Position numbers and translations under genes: made by a program. The notes under the pieces are model-generated. The model was not told the origin of the DNA. It worked only from the letters and a program-made list of their open reading frames with translations, and ran no database searches. This document shows positions 4,832 to 8,823 of a stretch of 8,823 nucleotides of DNA, piece after piece (within the stretch, counting starts at the first letter, position 1; each line of letters starts with the position of its first letter). The DNA is from Syntrophaceae bacterium UBA2208 (GTDB taxonomy: Bacteria; Desulfobacterota; BSN033; UBA1163), in NCBI GenBank assembly GCA_002327885.1, contig DCUS01000225.1, forward strand, positions 9,042-17,864, in the 5' to 3' direction.

Positions 4832-6772
4832 TCAGAGCAGGTGGGACGGTTCCTTTTCCAGACCAAGCCTCTTCAGCGTTTCCGGCTTTGGAACCCCATT
4901 CTTGTCAAGACCCTTATATTCATAAAATTCATCTATCATCTTCTTGAACTTTTCCCGATCAATGACCCGGCCGACGACATCCGGCGCACCCCGCCGAGTC
5001 GGCTCATCAAAGTAGCGGTGGTTCAGCATATCCCCCTTTTTAAGGTCCTCTCTCGTTAACCCTTCACGGAGGTTAAAGAGCCGCTCGATCATGTTGCATC
5101 GTTCAGCAACGTCCCAAATTTCTCGTGGAGTAAACTCCATGCCGGTATTGTAGCGTAGAACATTGGGCCAATCTTCAAAATTGGGCAGCGTCGCCCCCAA
5201 GAAGACAGTGTGATACTTGCAGATACCGAGACAATCCACAGCCATGTAACAGTTCTCCTGCCAGAAGACCTGCCATGGCTTGCCAATATATTCCGTATGC
5301 TCTGAACTCAACGGCCCTTCGTACGGGACGGGATTGCTGTAGATTTTTCTCAGGACTCCTTCTGGTAAATGATAAAGATCGATTGCCGGACGGCTTCTTA
5401 AATGGTCTGAACCGCGGGAACCCGTGGCCACATTAAGCGCCAGAGCTGGAGTTGCTCGTTCATCAGAGTGAAGGTTGCTCACCCCTTTTACCTGAATCAA
5501 ATAGTCAAAAGAATTTTTCCCGATCTTCTCGGAAGCGAGGATTCCTCCTTCGGCGAGAACGTTTCCCAACCAGCCCTCTCTGAAGCAAATCCGTTTCACC
5601 ATCTCCAGGAGTGCCTCATCATTGCTAAACCGTAACTCCAGGCCATCGGTTTCTTTGTCGGTGAGGATTCCCAGTTCATAGAGCTCCATGGCCCAGGAAA
5701 TAATGCTTCCCGTTTCAAGGTTATCCATGCCCCATTGATCCACCAAGTGATTTCCTACTAAAAGGGTTTCTAAACTCCGGCAGTCTGGTTCGCCACAGAA
5801 GGCCCCCTGAGAAGTATACTCCGGCCCTTCATCATAGACTCCCGCATAAGGCCCGGTGGGGATTTTATATTTGGCCCGGCAGTGGACCTGACAGGCGAAG
5901 CAGCCGGCCATATGATAAGGCCCCATCGTTTCTGCGCAGGCTTCATCAATGGATTCCGGCTCAATCTCATCACAATAGAGTTCCTGGTTATACTGGAAGT
6001 TTCTGCATCGGACACCTCCCCAGGAGTTGGTGGCTCCCCAGATAAATGGAGTTCCCAGTGTTCCTTGAGTTTGGTTCACCTTGGCGCTTGTGATTTGATC
6101 AATAAAACGTTTGTTATACTCGAGGGCTTCCTTCGGATAAGCGATTTTTATATCCATGGTGCCGCGGGCAGCAATGGCTTTGAGATTTTTTGAACCCATG
6201 ACCGCTCCCATTCCGGTTCTTCCGCCGGAGTTTTTAATTCCGGTCATAACATTGGCAAACCGCACTAAGTTTTCACCCGCCGGACCAATGACCATACTCT
6301 TGATATCGTCATCCCCCAGTTCCTCCCGGATTTCCCACTGCGTTTCTGTTGTGGTTTTCCCCCAGAGGTGTTGAGCATCGCGAATTTCAATCTTGCCGTT
6401 GTGGATCCAGAGGTAAACCGGTTTTTCTGCCTTCCCCTTGATCACCAGATGATGAAAGCCTGCCCAGGCTAACTCAGGAGCAAAAAAACCTCCCATGTTA
6501 GCGCTCCCCAGCAAACCCCCCAATGGGGATTTAGCCATCACATGGGTTCTGGCGGTGGCCGAAGCCAAGGTGGCGGTTAAAACCCCACCGCTGACCATGA
6601 TCGTGTTATCCGGACCGAGGGGGTCACATCCTTTCTTCGTATGATTATAAAGGAGATAGGCATCCAGCCCTCGGCCTCCCAAGAATTTTTTCCGCACATC
6701 GATCGGAATAGGCTTGATTTCTATTTTACCTGTGGAGAGATCAATATAGGCTATCTTTCTATTTAGTGGCAT
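4832..6772 (-). CDS. Aldehyde:ferredoxin oxidoreductase-family tungsten enzyme, large subunit
   Basis: A 646-aa AOR-family protein, close to the usual 600-660 aa. The N-domain has GGRGLDAYLLYN (32-43), GPAGEN..RFA (163-173) and GRTGMGAVMGSKNLKAI (184-200). The single [4Fe-4S] cluster is expected at C291-x2-C294-x3-C298 plus C518. The two pterin-binding motifs are DQWGMD (345-350) and DCLGIC (513-518). Glu318 (PEYT) and His457 (SRGSDH) may match active-site residues of Pyrococcus AOR; that alignment is by eye. It likely holds a bis-tungstopterin and oxidises an aldehyde to an acid, or reduces an acid or acyl thioester, using ferredoxin-level electrons. The length is also compatible with BamB-like benzoyl-CoA reductases, but no other bam genes are present. 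AAGGAGGA is 8-9 nt upstream of the ATG, which overlaps the end of the zinc-ribbon gene by 14 bp. Substrate unknown. Confidence 0.95.
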   Translation of the reverse strand: MPLNRKIAYIDLSTGKIEIKPIPIDVRKKFLGGRGLDAYLLYNHTKKGCDPLGPDNTIMVSGGVLTATLASATARTHVMAKSPLGGLLGSANMGGFFAPELAWAGFHHLVIKGKAEKPVYLWIHNGKIEIRDAQHLWGKTTTETQWEIREELGDDDIKSMVIGPAGENLVRFANVMTGIKNSGGRTGMGAVMGSKNLKAIAARGTMDIKIAYPKEALEYNKRFIDQITSAKVNQTQGTLGTPFIWGATNSWGGVRCRNFQYNQELYCDEIEPESIDEACAETMGPYHMAGCFACQVHCRAKYKIPTGPYAGVYDEGPEYTSQGAFCGEPDCRSLETLLVGNHLVDQWGMDNLETGSIISWAMELYELGILTDKETDGLELRFSNDEALLEMVKRICFREGWLGNVLAEGGILASEKIGKNSFDYLIQVKGVSNLHSDERATPALALNVATGSRGSDHLRSRPAIDLYHLPEGVLRKIYSNPVPYEGPLSSEHTEYIGKPWQVFWQENCYMAVDCLGICKYHTVFLGATLPNFEDWPNVLRYNTGMEFTPREIWDVAERCNMIERLFNLREGLTREDLKKGDMLNHRYFDEPTRRGAPDVVGRVIDREKFKKMIDEFYEYKGLDKNGVPKPETLKRLGLEKEPSHLL

Positions 6773-7040
6773 CTTTCTTGTCCTCCTTCATTTTCCTGGC
6801 GAGCGCCTCTTCCGCCAATTTTTGGTTTACATCCCATACCGGGCCCCTGATGCGGGGAAAGCCATCTTTGACCCAGGCGACCCGGAATTCACTGCCACAA
6901 ACCGGACATTTCACTTTGTTCGCCCCCCGTTCTGGCTGAAGCCTTCCCATGCAACTCGGATTATGACACCGAACCTGGCCGTAGGTACGAGTCTTTCTTA
7001 GACTTTCCGCAGTTGAAAGTCTTTCTTTCTCATTTCCCAT
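6759..7040 (-). CDS. Small zinc-ribbon protein upstream of the AOR gene
   Basis: A 93-aa protein with one zinc-ribbon-like cysteine set, C25-x4-C30 (CHNPSC) and C45-x2-C48 (CPVC), followed by 'WVKDGFPRIRGPVWDVN' and a charged helix LAEEALARKMKEDKK at the C-terminus. The ATG at 7040 is chosen because AAAGGGGGT lies about 4-5 nt upstream. A longer GTG start at 7079 lacks such support. No signal peptide or membrane segment is seen. Its last 14 bp overlap the AOR start, so translation is likely coupled. I do not recognise a named family. The tight linkage suggests a metal or cofactor insertion factor, chaperone or extra subunit of the AOR (inference). It is the first gene of the AOR operon. Confidence 0.85.
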   Translation of the reverse strand: MGNEKERLSTAESLRKTRTYGQVRCHNPSCMGRLQPERGANKVKCPVCGSEFRVAWVKDGFPRIRGPVWDVNQKLAEEALARKMKEDKKDATK

Positions 7041-7114
7041 GGTGACCCCCTTTCTTGTTAAAAAAAGAATAACAGACACCCATTCTATCGCAGGACAAAC
7101 ATTTTGTGAGGCGC

Positions 7115-7130
7115 GTTCACAATGGTGAAC
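7115..7130. promoter_or_regulatory. Palindromic operator copy 1, GTTCAC-AATG-GTGAAC
   Basis: A perfect 6-bp inverted repeat with a 4-bp centre, 75 bp upstream of the zinc-ribbon start codon. It lies about 27-42 nt downstream of the start predicted from the promoter at 7164-7192, a position suited to a repressor. A near-identical copy lies at 7341-7356. The binding protein is unknown. Confidence 0.6.
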
Positions 7131-7163
7131 ATTCAGTTCAGATCATACGACGTTAATGTTATC

Positions 7164-7192
7164 TTAATAAACTACATTTATATCTTTGTCAA
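7164..7192 (-). promoter_or_regulatory. Candidate sigma70 promoter of the zinc-ribbon-AOR-ferredoxin operon
   Basis: Read on the minus strand, a perfect TTGACA (7192-7187) is followed after exactly 17 bp by TATTAA (7169-7164). Initiation near 7157 would give a leader of about 117 nt that includes the GTTCAC palindrome. The -35 box lies inside the inverted repeat TTTGTC-aag-GACAAA (7185-7199), another possible protein site. Confidence 0.5.
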
Positions 7193-7340
7193 GGACAAAC
7201 TTTTGGTAACATATTGATATTGTTGTAAGATCTTTCTACATATCATTCGGTTTGAAAACCTGTAAATATTTTCAATAAAAGGTAATATTTTGTAAGGATT
7301 AGTTCATATTTTATATCCTGTCTCCTGCCTTGAAAGACAT

Positions 7341-7356
7341 GTTCACAATAGTGAAC
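7341..7356. promoter_or_regulatory. Palindromic operator copy 2, GTTCAC-AATA-GTGAAC
   Basis: It differs from copy 1 (7115-7130) by one base in the centre. It covers the last codons and the stop of the radical-SAM-like gene, about 150 bp upstream of the candidate promoter for the AOR operon. The two sites are 226 bp apart, which would allow a loop between them (inference). Confidence 0.5.
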
Positions 7357-8671
7357 CCTTCAGGGAAGGATTCCACCATTCTATCCATGTTCCATCCCTG
7401 CTGAATGTGATGCTTGTTTTCGATTCGATCTGTCGAATCCAGTCTCCAAGGGAGGAGGCATGGTGGATGATGAGTGGAGTGCTGTGTTCGGGGAGGATAT
7501 CTTCAAAGAACCGGTGGAGAAATATCGTTCTATCTATTTCTCGAAGCGTTTCACTGTCATCCCAGGGAGTAGGGCGAATGAAACCGTGGTTCGCGCCCTC
7601 ATCTCGCCGATAGAGAAAGTGGCTCCCAAACCTGTCTTTCAGGCGGCGCAGCGTTTCGACACACTTTACGATATCTGCCACGCTAATTCCTTTGCAGAAA
7701 TATTGAAGCAACCGATCGCAGAACGATTCAAAGCCAATCGATGCAAACATGATTTTGGCATCTTGCCGTTGCGCCATTGAGAGGATCGCCTCGAGCTCGG
7801 AGGCATGGGCATTGATGTCATCAACCCGGCAGACCAAATTGATCTGCGAAATCTTGATCTCATCCCTTTCCGTGTCTTCGAGGAGTTTGGCGAGCGAGCG
7901 GATGGGGTATTCATCGATGAGTTCAAAGGGGATCTTCCTTCCATCTATCTCAGGAAGCCCTACGATTTGGGAAATAACCTTGTCACGCTCTAAGGCGCCG
8001 TGGTAACCCTTGTCCCGGGAGACATCGCAAAAAACGCATCCTTCGCTTTCAACGCGCAGTTCCGGAACCCCCTTTTCCTGGAGGTCGATCGGGGGGGGAA
8101 GAATGATTTCTTGGCGCTTGCTGGCGTAAAGGCAGCCAATGGTATTGATTACCTGTCCCAACCGGACTTCGAGCTTCCCGATATGGTCTGAAAAGGTATA
8201 GATGTTCGACCAGTCGACTTCCAAGAATATGTTCTTTGTCCACGGATATTCGAAAGAGATGCCTCTCCTCCTGAGATGTTCCAATCCAAAGTGATCAACC
8301 GGGCCCTGAATGGCGATATCGATCATCGATTTCAGTCCGCTGAACCGGTGCGGGTACAAATCCGTGTTTTTCTCACCGTCATAATCCTGTCGGGCCTGTG
8401 GTCCCCCTAAAATAATCACAAACCCTTCCTTTTTCAGTTCTTGTGCCAGGTGAATGATATCTTTCCTGCCACAGAGATGTGAGAAGGCCGCGACCTTTTC
8501 TTTTCCTGCGTAGTATTCATCTATAAAGCGAAAAAGTTGTTCCTTCGAGAAGTTCCTCTCAATCCCGACGACTATTGATGGGATTAGAAGCTTCCTGTGA
8601 AAAAACGTTGCTGCTACCTGAGCTCCCAGGATACTGTGTGGTTCACCCGTATGGTGTGTAAAGATAATCAC
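7343..8671 (-). CDS. B12-binding-like / radical-SAM-like protein with atypical cysteine motif
   Basis: A 442-aa protein starting at GTG (8671-8669) with AAGGA 9-10 nt upstream. No ATG exists between this GTG and the in-frame stop at 8708-8710. Residues 1-135 look like a Rossmann-type cobalamin-binding domain (HHTGEPHSILG at 6-16, VIILGGPQA at 85-93). The middle and C-terminal parts resemble B12-dependent radical SAM proteins (EGCVFCDVSRDKGY 210-223, GRKIPFELIDE 244-254, QINLVCRVDD 276-285, FASIGFESF 309-317, HGFIRPTPWDDSET 362-375). The standard CxxxCxxC is absent. The only plausible cluster ligands are C180, C212 and C215, spaced C-x31-C-x2-C. The usual GGE is not evident. Catalytic activity and reaction are unknown. 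It is transcribed toward the AOR operon, 302 bp away. Confidence 0.75.
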   Translation of the reverse strand: MIIFTHHTGEPHSILGAQVAATFFHRKLLIPSIVVGIERNFSKEQLFRFIDEYYAGKEKVAAFSHLCGRKDIIHLAQELKKEGFVIILGGPQARQDYDGEKNTDLYPHRFSGLKSMIDIAIQGPVDHFGLEHLRRRGISFEYPWTKNIFLEVDWSNIYTFSDHIGKLEVRLGQVINTIGCLYASKRQEIILPPPIDLQEKGVPELRVESEGCVFCDVSRDKGYHGALERDKVISQIVGLPEIDGRKIPFELIDEYPIRSLAKLLEDTERDEIKISQINLVCRVDDINAHASELEAILSMAQRQDAKIMFASIGFESFCDRLLQYFCKGISVADIVKCVETLRRLKDRFGSHFLYRRDEGANHGFIRPTPWDDSETLREIDRTIFLHRFFEDILPEHSTPLIIHHASSLGDWIRQIESKTSITFSRDGTWIEWWNPSLKGSLL

Positions 8672-8707
8672 GTTTCTGAATCCTTTATCACCGGATACCG
8701 TACCATG

Positions 8708-8823
8708 TCATATTTGAAGAATGGCTTCCACAATTGACCGTCGATCACTTTTTAAAGCAGATGGATAGGTCGGTAAAGCCCAGGGAACCCCCTTCATTGA
8801 GAGACTGTGTCGTAATGTCATTC
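8708..8823 (-). CDS. C-terminal tail of an unidentified gene, cut by the window edge
   Basis: A minus-strand frame enters from the right edge and ends in TGA at 8710-8708. At least 37 codons are open, with internal ATGs at 8821 and 8797. The sequence includes GVPWALPTYPSALKSDRR and ends VEAILQI. It stops 36 bp before the GTG of the radical-SAM-like gene and would be its upstream operon partner. I do not recognise the family. The open length is short, so a chance frame is possible. Confidence 0.35.
   Translation of the reverse strand, partial: MTLRHSLSMKGVPWALPTYPSALKSDRRSIVEAILQI

Larger units (their letters stand above)
7041..7342. other. 302-bp AT-rich regulatory gap
   Basis: No gene was found here. 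It separates two minus-strand genes. It holds a candidate minus-strand promoter (7164-7192), the palindrome GTTCACAATGGTGAAC (7115-7130), and the direct repeat AGGACAAAC at 7092-7100 and 7192-7200. A related palindrome begins at its right border (7341-7356). No clear hairpin/T-run terminator for the radical-SAM-like gene was found, so read-through into the AOR operon is possible. Confidence 0.6.

Noticed and set aside
4336..4947. A 203-codon open frame on the plus strand
   Set aside because: It lies antisense to the Fe-S subunit and the AOR end, with no domain pattern. The opposite strand shows sixteen ordered cysteines and clear AOR motifs.
4832..6772. Calling the large subunit BamB (class II benzoyl-CoA reductase)
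   Set aside because: Length and family fit, but no bamC-I genes are adjacent, the small subunit has four clusters, and the BamB-specific active-site ligands could not be verified by eye.
7749..8191. Several plus-strand open frames across the radical-SAM-like gene
   Set aside because: They are antisense shadows. The minus-strand frame carries the conserved motifs.
1..8823. CRISPR arrays, tRNA or rRNA genes
   Set aside because: No regularly spaced repeats, cloverleaf-like segments or rRNA-like conserved stretches were noticed on either strand. This was checked by eye, not by a covariance search.

Overview
The window looks like a piece of chromosome from a strict anaerobe. The best guess is a Desulfobacterota/'deltaproteobacterial' sulfate reducer or syntroph. 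This is inferred from gene content: a tungstopterin oxidoreductase of the aldehyde:ferredoxin oxidoreductase (AOR) family with a four-cluster ferredoxin partner, an acyl-CoA dehydrogenase, a short-chain dehydrogenase, and a cobalamin-type radical-SAM-like protein. No rRNA or tRNA was seen, so the taxonomy rests on gene content only.

Layout. Positions 1-1149 are a degraded accessory edge. A well-formed promoter overlaps three copies of GTAAACAA/TTGTTTAC and drives a 54-codon remnant that resembles the N-terminus of an AAA_14/DUF4143-type ATPase. The remnant stops where the P-loop should begin. It runs straight into an out-of-frame C-terminal nuclease fragment of a type III restriction (Res)-like helicase. 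A 363-bp non-coding stretch follows. Positions 1150-4217 (+) hold SDR, acyl-CoA dehydrogenase, MoeB/ThiF-type E1-like enzyme and a MoaD/ThiS-type sulfur carrier ending in Gly-Gly. A strong hairpin at 4246-4270 with T-runs on both sides separates these from the convergent minus-strand unit. That unit, read from right to left, is a small zinc-ribbon protein (6759-7040), the AOR-family large subunit (4832-6772) and the 4x[4Fe-4S] subunit (4300-4809). A 302-bp AT-rich regulatory gap (7041-7342) lies upstream of it. Beyond the gap is a minus-strand B12-binding/radical-SAM-like gene (7343-8671), then the tail of another minus-strand reading frame that runs off the right edge.

How the genes may work together. 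The AOR large subunit and four-cluster ferredoxin form a plausible W-pterin oxidoreductase complex comparable in composition to WorL/WorS or AorB/AorA. MoeB and MoaD could supply the pterin dithiolene sulfur. SDR and acyl-CoA dehydrogenase are beta-oxidation-type enzymes. A joint role in catabolism of an organic acid or aldehyde is inference; the substrate cannot be read from the sequence.

Most notable unexplained signals: (i) a 16-bp palindrome, GTTCACAATRGTGAAC, present twice and flanking the regulatory gap, once in the AOR-operon leader and once across the stop codon of the radical-SAM-like gene; (ii) that protein has no compact CxxxCxxC motif but a C-x31-C-x2-C arrangement; (iii) a zinc-ribbon protein overlaps the AOR start and may be an uncharacterised accessory factor; (iv) the ATPase/nuclease deletion scar with an intact operator-promoter.
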